NCBI GenBank assembly: GCA_035235625.1
Contig: CP141145.1
Span: 42,884,668-42,948,667 of the forward strand
Length of the DNA: 64,000 nt
Origin: Saururus chinensis
Lineage: Eukaryota > Streptophyta > Magnoliopsida > Piperales > Saururaceae
Reading direction: 5' to 3'
Part shown: in pieces, positions 27,018 through 44,858 of the stretch
How the letters are laid out: every line of letters begins with the position of its first letter
Position numbering within the stretch: position 1 is the first letter of the stretch
Made by a program: the position numbers and the translations under genes
Notes under the pieces: model-generated
What the model was told of the DNA's origin: nothing
The model's database searches: none
The model's input: only the letters and a program-made list of their open reading frames with translations

Positions 27018-29200
27018 ATTAGTTTGTATAAGTTGTCAGGAGTACCTACGTGATATTGTCAAAAAGGATTCCCAAAAATAAAAATAATAAATATAAACTT
27101 AGTAAGGTTTTAAAAATATTTATATTAATACTCTAACATATAAATCTTTCAAAAATAAAGTCTTTATAAAAAAATATGTGTAGATAAATCTCAGCATTTC
27201 CATCGCAAAAGTCTTACACTAGCATTAATAATTAGTATAAATAAATATCAAAAGTCATCACAATATAAAAAAAATGCCGCAACAAATCAAAATTTGTTGC
27301 ATATTGTATGTTGTCTAATATCTATCACTTGGCATCTCTCACTTGGCATTTCAAATATTAAAAAAATAATAAAAATCCCTATTCATATTAGTGCACAACA
27401 ACCATTAACTATCCTGAAGTAAACTTCAAAAGTTTCAATAAATAAATAGTTTTAATTATCTTAGCGTGGGGGAGATATAACTCATCTTTTGGAATATAAA
27501 ACTCCATTTATTTGACGTAAAACCCACCTTTGCAGATATAATATTAATTCGATAAACCTCCAATATGACCAATCCAGCAACCATATACTTTAACTAACTA
27601 CGATTAATTTATAATTTATAAATTTATTTTATAATATAATAAACTATAAACATAATCACATGTGCAACCCAAAATAATCATATTATCCTATGTAAAACAT
27701 AATTTAATAGGTAAGATCATATATACTAAGAGATGCATGAAATATGGATTTACTAAATTAACCTTAGATATATGCATACATATCCATAATAAAGTTAAAC
27801 ATGCTAAAAGTACAAAAATAATACAATCAACAATACAATATCTCATTTATTCATATACTACATTAAGTAGATATTTTAACTAATCAAAGTATTTAACTTA
27901 ATACATTTTAAAAATAATAGCAAATAAACTCCAATCAAGTAAAAATTTGTAGAAACTTACATCGTAATCTTCATTGTAATACAAATAATATTATATAAAA
28001 ATAAGTACAAAAAATATTTTTTATTAATTAATTAATAAGATTATACAATTTTGCTAAAATTGTTGACCTGCAAATTTAAGACTATGTCATTGACTTATCG
28101 TGCTTCAAATTACTTGAAATTTTTACAACATGCTCATAATACATATATCTACCCATTAGAAAAATGACCCAAAAATCATATATTTTCATCCCTAAACACG
28201 CTTCTAAACACATAAATATAGAGTTGTTTTATTATATAATATGTATTTTAAAAAAATATAATAAATATATATTATTTTTAAAAAATATAGAATATGATCT
28301 ATAGATTCTATACATGATAATCTACTCCGAGAAACAATTTGAGAGCAAAACTCAAAGTAGAAGTATGTAAAATATAGTCGTGAGTCCAAAACAAAGAATA
28401 AAAACTATTCAAATTATATCCATGATTTAAGACATGATTTCACCCATAAACATGGTATTGTAATCCCCTAGTTAGTTGCTCCTTAATTATCATTCTACTA
28501 ATAAAACAAGTTGTCTTGAGCACCTGTATGACATTATCAAACAGGGGATCCAGAATAATTTCCCAAAACAAGAAAAAGGTGAGTATAAACTAAGGCTTTA
28601 AAAACACTTATATTTATACCTTAACACATTAGTTCATTCAAAGCACATTCTTTAGACAAAAATATGTGCAAATAAGTCTCAACATTTTGAATGTAAAACC
28701 TTGTTCATTAGACGTAAAACCTATTTAATAAATCTCCAATATGACTAATCCAATAACTATAAAAACATCGACTAACCACAATTAATATATATTTTACAAA
28801 TCATTTTCATGATGCAATGAATTATAAACATTACATGTGCAACCGTAAGTAATCATACTATCTTATATAATATATAATTTAGTAGGTAAGATTATATACA
28901 CTAAGGCATGTATAAAACATAAATTTACTAAATTAACCTTAGATATATGCATGCATATCCTTAACAAAGTTAAACATATTGAAAGTACAAAAGTAACACA
29001 ATCAACAATACAATGTCTAATTTATTCTCATACTACCTTAAGTAGATATTTTAGCCTAATAACAACATATAACTTATACATTTTAGGAAAAATAGAAAAT
29101 AAACTCTAATCAACGTAAAAATTTACAAATATCTACATCATTGTCTTATTACAATATAAATAAATACCATATGGAAATAAATACAAAAAATAATTTCATA
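27018..29200. repeat. Two diverged copies of a ~0.7-1.0 kb AT-rich unit
   Basis: The segment at about 27018-28010 is repeated at about 28500-29200. Matching landmarks include TGTGCAACC followed by TAATCATA (27661 and 28836), TAGATATATGCAT followed by CATATCC, and AATACAATCAACAATACAAT/AACACAATCAACAATACAAT. The closing TACAAAAAATA words lie near 28000 and 29180. The offset is about 1175 bases in the right half and about 1477 in the left half, so copy 1 carries roughly 300 extra bases (about 27190-27480). The repeat has no coding capacity. It may be paired LTRs of a very short element or a tandem segmental duplication. Confidence 0.65.
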
Positions 29201-29539
29201 GGGTTGAATCATATTCTATGGGCAAGGCAAGGCATGTTTTTAAAATTACTATGCACGTTTATTCTCACGTGTACTCCTTAGATTTAAAGTCTTATTACCA
29301 TATTTTAAATTAAACTTCAAGTTTAATTTATTTACTAAATCTATAAATAATAATATAAATAAAATTTACTTAGAGTTATTGCTCGATCCCCCTCCTCTCT
29401 TTTTTTAAAGTAGGGTTACTAACGAGATTTTGGATTAAAACCAACCACAAGCCAGTTGGGAATTTTTGGTAAAATCCTATAAACACATAAATTTCCCCTA
29501 TGTTAATGAGTCGTATATGATGAATTCACTTTACTTGTA

Positions 29540-30190
<651 letters not shown>

Positions 30191-30436
30191 TTTTTTTAAA
30201 TAATTTCAAGTACAACTTTCCGCCATAGTATACAAAACCCACTCTTCTTATCTCTTGAGTTCTGACATCCGCCGGTCCCATCCCAATATCCCCTCCTCCG
30301 TAACCCCATCCCCATCCCCACCCCCTCCATCGTCGCCAATATTTGTTCTGTACTGTTTCTTCTGAACTTCGCCGTAGTTGATTCTCCCGGCTTTCTTCTT
30401 AACACACACACTCTCTGTCTCGCTGTTACGCAAAGA

Positions 30437-33400
30437 ATGTCGATAATTGAATCCCCGAATTGGGTCGCTCCCCGTAATCCTTCTGGGTGCACTAGTTGCA
30501 GTCGTAACAAACTAACCAGATCAAATATTGGCTATCCTCGATCGAGGTCTGTTCGTGTCAAAGTTTCGAATTTCGTATATAATTCTACGTTGTCCTTCCC
30601 TCTTACAGTGTTCGACCGAGCCAATCTTGCCCAGAAATCGAATTTCGACGTATGGGGCAGAGGTGTCCTCAGAATTCAGAGCCAGGGCGGGGGCAGAGTC
30701 CAGGCCAATAGCTCTTGCGAGCAGGATTCGGACTCGAGCGACAAGAGCGAAGCGAAGCCCCCCAGTGACACGAAGGGCGTCAGCAAGCCCTCTGCCAATC
30801 CTCCGAATCGCCGGAAGGGCTGGTCGTGGAAGAAAGTGAGATTCCAATGGCAGCCCCTGATCCAAGCGCAGGAGATCGGAGTCCTGCTTTTGCAGCTGGG
30901 GCTCGTGATGACCGCCATGCGATTCCTCCGCCCCGGGATCCCCCTCCCGGGGTCCGACCCCCGCCCCGCGACGACGTACGTGAGCGTTCCTTACAGTGAC
31001 TTCTTGAGCAAAATCAACAATAATCAGGTCCAGAGAGCTGAGGTGGATGGCGTCCATATTATGTTCCGGTTGCGGTCCGAGGCAGTAGCGGCGGCTGCGG
31101 GGAGTGTGGACAGTGAATTCAGCGGTGGCGGTAGTAAGTTGCAGGAGGCGGAGAGCTTGATAAGGAGCGTCGCTCCCACCAAGAGGATTGTGTATACGAC
31201 GACTCGCCCGAGTGATATAAAGACTCCTTATGAGAAGATGATGGAGAATCAGGTGGAGTTTGGCTCCCCTGACAAGCGTTCTGGTGGATTTCTTAACTCC
31301 GGACTTGTAAGTTTTTGTTACGAGGGACATCTATATTCTATTGCTGAATACTTTCTCTTCCATTATCAATACCGCATAATTATGTATGTGGTGCCTTCAT
31401 TCTTGGTATGCTACGTTGTAACAAGCTTCTCTCTTAAGTATCCTACCATTTGGCCTTCTTCGTCCGCTGATCCCACTTTGGGAAAGGGAGAGTGGGAGAC
31501 ATATGGCACCTTCGTGTATTTGGCTAATTGTCCGAGTTAACTTCACTTCAATTAGTCTATTGAAATGATTGATAAGATTTCATTTATCGTGCATCTGATC
31601 ATGCCTAACATGATTGATTTGGTTTCGACCATCCACAACTGATCATGCCTAATCCATATTGTTTGTTATGATATCATCTTACCATTTTCCATCATTGTCT
31701 ACTGATCCCATTTGAGAATTAATATGATATTGCGTGCTTATATTCATCTGATGAAGTGATCGGTTATGCCTCTTTTGCATTTACTATGCGAAGCCAAAAT
31801 GGTTACTTATTATCATATGATTACCTTTATAGATTCTATGCTGACTTAAAAAATGAAAAATATGATATGTTTATATATACATTTAATAAGGAGCAACTAT
31901 GAGAGACTTTGATAGAAACATCAGAGAGACCCTAGATGATTTGGAAATTTTGAGTTTTTTGCTTTATTAGAAAACCAGTTTGTTTCATTATCTTTGTTTA
32001 AGTAGGTTTTTTTAGTTGTGAATTTATGTTTAGTAGGAGTCTTAGAGCAAGGTATATTTTTTTTAGTTACTCCCTCCATTCCATATTAATAGCTACATTT
32101 GAAAAAATAGTAGTTTCTATTGAATGGTGAAACCCACATATAAGAGAAGGGAAAATAAGCTTATGATACTCTTTTTTTAAGTACCCAACCACTTAAATTA
32201 AACAAAATGGAGTTATTAATATGGAACAAACTTTTTTGCCAAATGGAGCTTTTAATTTAGGACGGAGGGAGTATTTCCTAGGTTAAGACGATTCCGGCTT
32301 ATTTTCTTGTTAAAGACTTGTGTAAGCCTGAATACGGGCCTAAGTTTTATCAATGAAATATAAATGAATATTGAATTTGAGAATTGGAGTTTCCTGCTGA
32401 AAGGAGTACCCCTTGTTCGGTGCTGATTCCAAAAAACATATCTGGTGTAGAAGCCAGAGGTTCCACCTCCGGTGCAGGTTCCAGAGGCTGCTATTTATTT
32501 ATTTGGCTTTGTGATCTATTATAAAGTGGCACTGTGATTCCCAAGTAAATTGCATGCTGTTATTTATTTGGCTTTGTGATAGATTATTTTCTTGCCCAGT
32601 CATACTGATATAGTATTTGCTTCTGCCAAGTTTTTTCTTTTTTCCTTTTGTTTAATGGTGAACTTTTTCTCCACAGATTGCTATTTTCTATATTGCTGTA
32701 CTTGCAGGCCTCCTCCACCGTTTCCCTGTAAATTTCTCCCAGGTACATAACAGCCAGTGCCTGTTTTTTCTTTGGTGTTCTGGTGATGTTGATAATTGGC
32801 TCCAGTTCTGACCTTCCTCGAGGAAAACATATTCTTCCAGCAGACTACTGGACAATTGAGGAGCAGGAAAACAGGGGCCTCTGGAGGAGCAAAAGTTTCT
32901 GATCATAGTGAATTGGTGACATTTGCTGATGTTGCTGGAGTTGACGAAGCAAAGGAGGAATTAGAGGAAATTGTGGTATGTAAAAGCACTGTTTTTTTTG
33001 CATTCTGTGTTGAGATTAGGAGTTCTATTTAGGATAAGCCTGAATTGGATAAAAATCTTGTTTACTATATAATCTTATACTTGATTCATAATCCCAGGAA
33101 TTTTTAAGGAACCCAGACAAATATGTTCGCCTTGGTGCTAGGCCACCTCGTGGGGTTCTCCTGGTGAGTATAGCAACTTGTTATTTGAAGCTTACCATAC
33201 ACCATTTTCAAATTGTAGACTGGGCACTTACAACTAATAGAGTGGAATTTCAGGTGGGTCTACCTGGGACAGGTAAAACCTTGCTGGCAAAAGCTGTGGC
33301 TGGTGAGGCTGAAGTTCCGTTTATAAGTTGTTCAGCAAGTGAATTTGTTGAGCTATATGTTGGCATGGGAGCTTCTCGGGTAAGGGATCTTTTTGCAAGG

Positions 33401-36400
33401 GCAAAGAAGGAGGCACCCTCAATAATTTTCATTGACGAGGTAAAAGCCATTTGAGATTTTATTTTATCTTAGCTCTTAATAATTTAACTTCTATGAATAT
33501 TAACTATGCATCAGCAATTATTCTTGTTAAATTTCTAAATATTATAGCTATAGTTTATTTTGCAATATTTCTTGGTAAGTAGGCTCGTCACAGGACCTGT
33601 AAATCCAAGTGCGTGTTCAAGTTTGAGAGAAAATATGTAAATTTGTCAGTTGATCAAAGCCAGATCAGCAGTTGGACTTGAATTTCATATTGTTGGACTA
33701 ATTTCTGACTCAAATTGGGCGTTGCACTGTAACTTTGGTTGTAGGTTTCAGTAGAAACATCTCAGTAGGAATTGAAATCTCAACCTCTTGCTAGAGCATT
33801 CATGGCGTTAACTAAGTTGCCATCCAGTGATATACTCTTCAAGTTATTAATATTTATCTTTTTATGTTTCTTTCTGATGGGCAAACTCAGAGAAACAACT
33901 ATGGTTTGATGTTTTAACACAAATTTAGAGTTTGAGTTGGACTTGTTTTAAGTATAAAAGTGGGACTTGGGATTCTGTCAAGTCCAAGTGTGTACCGGAT
34001 CCAGCCTTTAGTGTGCTGGTTGGAGCTCTTGGTTGCGGGAGTGGTCGCAGAGTTGAATCTCATTGGTGTGTAGTGTGAAGGAGCGTGAGTCTTACCTTGC
34101 CAAAAAAGAAAAGTGTGCTTGGGTTTTCCCAGACCTAGAAAGTGACGCTTTGTTTGGTGTGTGGCTAGATTCTTGCTTTTCCCCATATGCTTTTGAGTTC
34201 AAGTACTTGTTATCCCTGTCTGTGCATTTTCTGCTGGACGTAGTTTGACAAACATTTGAATGTTGCATCAAGTAGCTATCTGACAATCAATATTATCAAT
34301 TCCTGTGAATACCATATTATCAAGTCCTTATGTTTTATTTATGGTTCAAGTACCTTTAATCTTATAATCTAAAGTCTTCTTCTTTGTTCTTTTATCCCAC
34401 AGATAGATGCAGTAGCTAAAAGCCGTGATGGTCGATTTCGCATTGTTAGTAATGATGAAAGAGAGCAGACACTGAACCAGCTTCTCACGGTTAGATACCT
34501 TATAAAGCATCTGATTTTGTTTTATGATACTGTTGCTACATGCTTATTCATGTGTTTTGCAACTTAAAATTTTTTGTTTTAGGAGATGGACGGTTTTGAC
34601 AGCAGTTCAGCTGTGATCGTTCTTGGGGCAACTAATCGTTCTGATGTCTTGGACCCAGCTCTGCGCCGTCCTGGAAGATTTGATCGTGTTGTCACGGTCT
34701 GGATCTTTTTGAATTGATATGATGATACTTATGTAGATAGTTTTTTTGATTTTCTTCTTTTATTTAGGAAATTGACTTCTTATATGCTTGGTGTGTTATG
34801 AAGGTCGAGACACCTGACAGGCTCGGAAGAGAAGCCATTTTGAAAGTTCATGTGTCCAAGAAGGAACTTCCTTTGGGAGGTGACGTGGACCTCAGTGATA
34901 TTGCGTCAATGACCACTGGTTTCACAGGGTATGGAGCCATTTTTTTTATATACGTATTGTCTACCTAAATTTCTGTTTACTTTCATGACTGAGGTGCAGA
35001 GTTGGACTTTGCACAGGGCAGACCTGGCAAATTTGGTAAATGAAGCTGCACTGTTGGCTGGTCGGTTGAACAAAACTATTGTGGAGAAGATTGATTTCAT
35101 TCATGCTGTAGAACGCTCAATAGCTGTATGGTCTCATATCCGTTGTTTTGGCTTATTAATTGGGTGTATTGCAGTTTCCTTTAATGTGCATAACATAAAC
35201 CAGCAGTTTTGACTTTCAGGGTATAGAGAAAAAGCATGCAAAGTTGCAAGGGAGTGAGAAGGCTGTGGTTGCGCGGCATGAAGCTGGTCATGCAGTGGTA
35301 GGAACTGCAGTTGCAAATTTGCTTACTGGACAGCCACGTGTAGAAGTAAGTGACGTAGCATCCTCAGTTTGATCTCATAAAATTTATTTTCTGAAAGAGG
35401 ATAGTCTAGTAACTTCAGATCTATATTCATTTCCCCAGAAGTTAAGCATATTGCCCAGGTCTGGAGGGGCTTTAGGTTTTACATACACTCCTCCAACTTC
35501 CGAGGACAGATATTTGCTCTTCATTGATGAATTGCGGGGCCGCTTAGTCACCCTTCTTGGTGGACGTGCAGCTGAAGAATTAATTTATTCAGGGCGTGTA
35601 TCAACTGGTGCACTTGATGATATAAAGCGCGCAACAGATATGGCTTTTAAAGCGGTGTCCGAGTACGGCCTTAATGAGACTATAGGCCCGATTTCCTTGA
35701 CAACCTTATCTGGTGGTGGGCTTGATGATTCTGGGGGAGCTATGCCTTGGGGGAGGGACCATGTAAGTTTTTAATAGATCACTGTTCTTCCTAACCTTTT
35801 GTACTTATCTAAGATACAAAATCTTAATTAAAGATTGAATGTGTCAGGGACATTTGGTGGATCTTGTACAAAAAGAGGTGAAAGGTCTACTCCAGTCAGC
35901 CCTTGATGTGGCACTTTCTGTTGTGCGTGCTAATCCTAGTGTCTTGGAAGGACTTGGTGCACATTTGGAAGGTAATTGCCTTTTTATTTACTGCACGAAA
36001 GGTTTTCTTTTTCCAGATTAGTTCTCCATACATTTATTTCTTAGAGCTCTTGCTTCTTTTTGTTTAATCTGATGCTTTTACATACTCATTTGATGAGATT
36101 TTTGTCTTGAGTGGGTGCTGTAAATTGTGTTGCACTATAGCTGACTCCAGGGATGAAGGGTCCCCCGGCCCACAAAATTTTAATTTGGTGGGGCCATATG
36201 GGCACCTGATTTGACCTTTCAGGTGGGACCAAATGGCCCCCCTGATACTTTTACAATTACAGTGGCCTCCCAAGACCTATTTTCCTGGCTCTATCCCTGT
36301 CTGACTCATAATTGGCGAATGGATGTGTGTGATGCTTCTATATGCAATTTACATTTTTAATTCCAGATGACATGCAAAACATGTCTCTTCAATCTTTAAG

Positions 36401-36650
36401 ATACTAGACCTGTTTTTAATTTCCTGCTATTTTGGTATGCGTGCATACTATACTGTATTTGGTTTCCAGTTGCAGATATGGATAGTTGTTCCCTTATTTT
36501 TTGCTGATATTTAATTTTCTTGCAGAGAGAGAGAAGGTAGAGGGTGAGGAGTTACAAGAATGGCTGAAGTTGGTTGTTGCTCCAGCGGAGCTTACACTTT
36601 TTATAAGAGGAGAGCATGAAAATCTTTTTCAATTGAGGACAAACGCTTGA
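30437..36650 (+). CDS. FTSH9: Chloroplast ATP-dependent zinc protease FtsH (FTSH7/9 type)
   Basis: Thirteen exons join in frame to 818 residues: 30437-31306, 32677-32742, 32841-32975, 33098-33163, 33254-33439, 34403-34489, 34583-34696, 34804-34928, 35017-35125, 35220-35345, 35439-35762, 35848-35971, 36526-36650. The N-terminus is a Ser/Arg-rich, plastid-targeting-like sequence. Membrane segments lie at about 147-165 and 288-306. The AAA+ module has Walker A GLPGTGKT (381-388), Walker B IIFIDE (436-441) and a second region of homology with the RRPGRFDR arginine finger (485-505). The M41 metalloprotease site is HEAGH (606-610), with the likely third zinc ligand Asp at about 689. All catalytic residues are intact, unlike the inactive FtsHi proteins. 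FtsH complexes degrade damaged or misfolded membrane proteins in chloroplasts. FTSH7 and FTSH9 are paralogues in Arabidopsis, and the assignment between them is uncertain. Confidence 0.95.
32070..32271. mobile_element. Stowaway-type MITE in FtsH intron 1
   Basis: This is the best-preserved copy in the window. It begins CTCCCTCCATTCCATATTAA, ends GGACGGAGGGAG, and is flanked by TA on both sides (32068-32069 and 32272-32273). The terminal inverted repeats match for well over ten bases. It lies wholly inside FtsH intron 1 (31307-32676), away from the splice sites. Confidence 0.9.
33440..34402 (+). other. FtsH intron 5, long intron with no nested gene
   Basis: The 963-base intron separates the Walker B exon from the next AAA+ exon. 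It is bounded by GTAAAA and CCACAG. Short frames inside (for example 33914-34286 on either strand) show no protein-like features. Confidence 0.8.
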
Positions 36651-39599
36651 CTCACTGATTGATATCATTGACACAAGAAGCAGTTCATGACAGGTCGACA
36701 TATCTGTCTTCCGCTAGCTGTAAGAAATTTGTATTGTGTGTGGGTGTTGCCTATGCTCATTAGGCTTTATAACGTCATTTGGAATTCGTGCTTATTGCGG
36801 CATCTTTAAAAGACAGACTGGGCGTGGTCTTATCCCTTCTAGCCCTCTTCTGCTTGGATTCTTGTTTTGAGGAATAGAAGCTTGGTCCTAGGGACAGATG
36901 AAAGCTTATATTCTGCTGGGATCGGGGAGTTGTATGCCAAGAATCCGGTGTACATTAGCCTTCATTTGGGAGCTGTGCAATATATATTGTAAATTTGGTA
37001 GATTGTGTAAAGCATGCACTTTTCCTTGTGTTCTATGAAAGCAATTTATACACGAGCTTATAACAACAGTTGACAGATTTTTCAGTGTCTCAATGCGCAG
37101 TTTTTTTTTCTTCTTTTTGTTAGAAAAAAAATAGATTTGTAGTCAGTGACGACTATTTAATTTTCTATTTTTTCAAGTAGTTTGCCAATTTTATGAGAAT
37201 TAACTGCTTATTATAAATTCATTTGCAAAATTGTGGCAAATTTGGCCATTTTGTTGGTGAAATTTTGCCAATTTATTTGTGAACATATTGGTGAATTCCC
37301 AAATTGACATTTAATTTGTTTATGTTTGAGCTTGCTAAATTATTTTTTCCAAGTGATGCGTAATGATGTCAAAATTGAAACTGACCTAAAAGGTCTAATG
37401 TCTAATATATTCTTAACCTGTATAATGTTTTTGCGCAAACGCTATGAAACCTAAGAGAAAGAAGTGAAGGTCGAAACGTTGAAAATATGAAGCAACAACT
37501 ACCACGTTTAGAGCCAATCCTGTCACTAACGTGCTGGATAGGACCTTCCCTGTGGCACCTATGGAGGCCAGCCTACCCAATCTATATGTTGTCAGTAAAT
37601 ATCTACCGTTTAAATATACTATACACATATGGTAAATATGACCAGATGTATTAAGGGGGTAGGTTGGCTAAAAGAGGGGGTGACAGATTCCACTTTTTTC
37701 TTTTTTTTTTCTGCTATAAATTTATAATTGAAAGAGAGAGTGTGAGAGCGGGAGGCGATTTGAAGGCAATTCGGGAGTACTGTGCAGAAGCTTATGGCCC
37801 TTATGGTTTTGGGTCCCTGCCGGCGAGCTTGGACTGGCCGTTGGTTACCTAGTCAGGCTGGCCAGCGTCTCCCTTGTATCTGATCCTTGACCTTCCATTC
37901 ACCTCTCCTCCATCAGAGATCTACCTTCCTCTTCCTTGTTCACCCGGAATTTTTTTAATCAATCTAATTGATTAAAAATTGGCTTTTAATTTAAATTTGT
38001 GATTAATATGAGAGTTATGTAAGCGATTATAGATAGAACATTCACATCAATACAACATACACACTTCACTGAGATTAAAGGTTGCTCAGAGTTGACGAGC
38101 GTGAGATTCAAGGAGTTGAAGTGCTCATGGTGATAACAAGAATGCCTACAAAGGACTCTGAGAGGAGGTTGAAGAGCGACAAAAGAGTTGAAACAGTGAG
38201 GAGTCGGCCAAGGACAAGTGCTCGGGGGTTTGAGTTTTGTATTGTAACTTTTATACTCTCAAGTTCTAATGCATTTGGTTTGACCAAGGGGATTTGGTGA
38301 TTTTTCACCTGATTCTCATTTTCCACATTATAAAAATTCTCACATCTCCTTTGTTTGGGATGCTTGACTGGTTTGTTTGTGCTTAACTGTTAAATCTGCG
38401 TCTAGTTAAGTAGACTCCCGCATACTCCTATTTAGTTCATTAATATACTTCTTAAACTAAATTTTTTAGGCTCATACTATAATTAAGAAAAACACACATT
38501 TGGTGGCTCGGGTGGGTCATTGTATCGTTGGGCTACCAAATCCGAGCAGTATGCATCTTTGGGTAGTGGTGCTGCTTGTGCAATATAGACATTGCATATG
38601 TTTTAATTGTGTTAATAGCTCCATTTTGTTAAAATTAAGTAGTTGGGTACTTAGGAAAGAGTATCATAAGCTGATTTTTCCATCACTTAAATTAAATGCG
38701 AGTTTTACCATTAAATAAAAATTACTATTTTTTAAAAAATAGCTAATAACATGGGATGAATGGAGTATTATAGATTAGAGATTGTCCCTATTTTAACAAC
38801 ACTATGTCTCTCATTTTTTGTTGTTCAAAAGAAGATAGTTTGTCACATGTGTAGTGTGCACGTGTTTTCTTACAAGTGACCTTAAAAAAGTTCTAGAGCT
38901 TCATATCTTAAGACATGCGAAAGCTTAGTACAAATTCAATTCCTGCACTATGAATTTGAAATTTTCCTAATTTTTTTATACAAAGCAATAATGTAATCCT
39001 TGTATATTGGGCAAAGGATCACTACACTGAAGAAAACATTGGTCCCTACGTTTGCTCTAGCCTAGAAATCATAACCAGGTGAGATAGACCCTAAGGTACT
39101 TGAATAAGTGAAAATTGTCACCTTCAACTTAGTAATAACTGTTTAGGGGTTGTGCAGATGTTCAAATAGAGAGAAGAGAATAGATCCATGGTAGAGAACC
39201 TGGTGCATTCTGCGTATGAAGTGTTGATGGGATGAAATGGCTCTATGAGTCTATGCCTTTGTGGTCTTAGCTCTCAAACACGATGCGTTTCATGGATGGG
39301 TTGAGAGTTAGCTTGCTTATGGGGTTATATTTCATAAAAAAATTCCCCATTTTCTGTCTAAAAAGTAGATTTCTCCAACTAGCTAATCTAGTCTTAACGG
39401 ATGATAATAATATTCTTACACCACTTTTTTTATATTTATAAGCCTTATATTATTTATAATAAATAAAAATAAATATTATATTATTAAATGAGACTTACTT
39501 TTCTTATTTAATTAAAAATAGTGTTAGGCTCGTAGCTTAAAGAAATGAGAACCGCTTTCCTTATTTAATCAGCTATTCATTTTCCGGGCCGTTGTACGC

Positions 39600-39600
<1 letters not shown>
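36651..39600. other. FtsH 3' UTR and intergenic region
   Basis: The first roughly 400 bases are probably FtsH 3' UTR. The rest is AT-rich and without a supported gene. A degenerate Stowaway-type MITE lies at 38611-38768 (TTAATAGCTCCATTTTGTTA at one end, GGGATGAATGGAGTA at the other). Short frames at 37664-38326 are not protein-like. Confidence 0.5.
38611..38768. mobile_element. Degenerate Stowaway-type MITE
   Basis: Shared family words are TTAATAGCTCCATTTTGTTA, GTAGTTGGGTACTTA, AGAGTATCATAAGCT and ACCATTAAATAAAAATTACT, with a right terminus GGATGAATGGAGTATTA. The left terminal bases are no longer recognisable. Confidence 0.65.
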
Positions 39601-43645
<4,045 letters not shown>

Positions 43646-44598
43646 AGGTGAATATTCTTTCTCTCCTTTTTTCTTTCTGTTCAATTTAAATTTCACCAAG
43701 TGGTGTTATCCTGTACGTTAGAAAAGAAATTTTCTTAATTTTTCCTTACAATGGTGGATGTTACTGTACATAAAATACCTGTTATATTACATAATCAATG
43801 ATGGCTAGGAAAATAAATAAATGCAGGTACTGCATCTAAACCTGAGAAGAGGCTTAATTTAAATTTGGGTGCGAATATCATCACTACTAAAATGTTATTT
43901 GTTTTAACAATTGAAAATGATAATTTATGAGTTAAACTCATACAGTATCATTTTATTACATTGTTTACCTTCATCTTTAATCTGATGGAAGCTTTAATAT
44001 ATGTGAGAATGACTAATCTGCAACAGTCGGCCTCGAAAACATCTTGCAGATAGTGGTTATTCATCTTTAATCTGATGGAAGCTTTAATATATGTGAGAAT
44101 GACTAATCTGCAACAGTCAGCCTCAAAAACATCTTGCAGATAGTGACTATTACGGCTTGTCATTCTCACATCTATTAAAAGCTGCCATCAAACTTCTATA
44201 CTGGTTCAAAAACATCCTCAGAAATTAAAGATGAATGGCATGACAAGGGGGCAAAGATAAATCGGAAGAAGAGGGGAGGGAAAAGGAAAGAGATATCTTT
44301 AATGGGGGGGGGGAGGGAAAATCTTTCTGCAGGACTTTGAACTTTTAATTTCTTGTCTGCAAGATACTTTTCTGCGTGGCATAAGCATAGGATCAGAAAG
44401 AATGGTAGCTTCTATGAGTGTCTTGTGTATTTTAGGGAAGTCAGTAATGTAGTCTGTCATAAGTTCTGAGGTATTTTTTTCTACTGATTGTTCACAACAG
44501 GATGTTTACATAGCTGACACTTCCAGTTCCAGCACAAGTGTGTTAGGTCCGGATCATTGGTGCCAATGACTTTGGATTATCAGTGCTAATGGCTTTAG
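43646..44598 (+). other. THIC 3' UTR, upstream part with constitutive intron
   Basis: A good 5' splice site (AAG/GTGAAT, 43650/43651) sits just behind the stop codon, as in other plant THIC genes. Two acceptors fit: AAATGCAG at 43826, or GTTCACAACAG at 44501. The second gives a 97-base exon (44502-44598) that ends precisely at the strong GTAAGT donor at 44599. With the second acceptor, the duplicated and inverted repeats at 43971-44240 fall within the intron. Transcript data are needed to choose. Confidence 0.55.
43971..44240. repeat. Tandem 90 bp duplication with a following inverted copy
   Basis: 43971-44060 and 44061-44150 are nearly identical direct repeats, differing at about four positions. 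Then 44161-44190 and about 44226-44238 carry reverse-complement copies of the repeat's TGATGGAAGCTTTAATATAT/GTGAGAATG and TTCATCTTTAA parts. A transcript across this part of the THIC 3' region could fold into a hairpin. The duplication looks recent. Confidence 0.85.
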
Positions 44599-44632
44599 GT
44601 AAGTAATAAGTCTGTCTGTTTGAATAAATCGG
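44590..44632 (+). promoter_or_regulatory. Candidate regulated 5' splice site and poly(A) signal of THIC
   Basis: CTTTAG/GTAAGTAAT at 44598/44599 is a near-ideal donor. AATAAA follows at 44623-44628, inside the intron that this donor would define. In characterised plant THIC genes, splicing from a 3' UTR donor removes a poly(A) site, giving long, unstable transcripts when TPP is high; without splicing, the short stable transcript forms. The arrangement here fits that model. Candidate acceptors are CTTGGACAG at 44889 (behind aptamer 1) and GTCTGGCAG at 45679 (behind aptamer 2). Confidence 0.65.
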
Positions 44633-44736
44633 CCTGGTGTCAACTCAATCAAGAGATTCTCATAGTAAGAACTTTTATTTAAATAATCTACATTCGTTTC
44701 CTTTTCTTTTTATATGTACTTGTATATTGAAAAATC

Positions 44737-44858
44737 ATTGCACCGGGGGTGCCTCTTTCTGCTTCAGACCTTTGCTGCTGGCCAGGGTCTGGGCAGTTCT
44801 GGCTGAGAAAGTCCCTTAGAACCTGATCAGGATCATGCCTGCGTAGGGAGTGTGCAAT
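44737..44858 (+). promoter_or_regulatory. TPP riboswitch aptamer 1 (proximal, canonical)
   Basis: P1 is a perfect 7-bp stem (ATTGCAC at 44737-44743 with GTGCAAT at 44852-44858). The conserved GGGGGTGCC strand, an extended plant-type P3, the pyrimidine-binding CTGAGAAAGTCCC strand and TTAGAACCTGAT follow. P5 is CAGG (44828-44831) with CCTG (44838-44841), and the pyrophosphate-side strand is GCGTAGGGA. Every conserved element of the class is present, so it should bind thiamin pyrophosphate. It lies about 140 bases downstream of the regulated donor and 1.1 kb behind the THIC stop codon, the usual plant location. Its ACCTGA (44821-44826) can pair with the donor over 6 positions including one wobble. 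Confidence 0.95.

Noticed and set aside
30521..31330. 269-codon minus-strand open frame over FtsH exon 1
   Set aside because: It is the antisense shadow of a GC-rich real exon and resembles no protein family.
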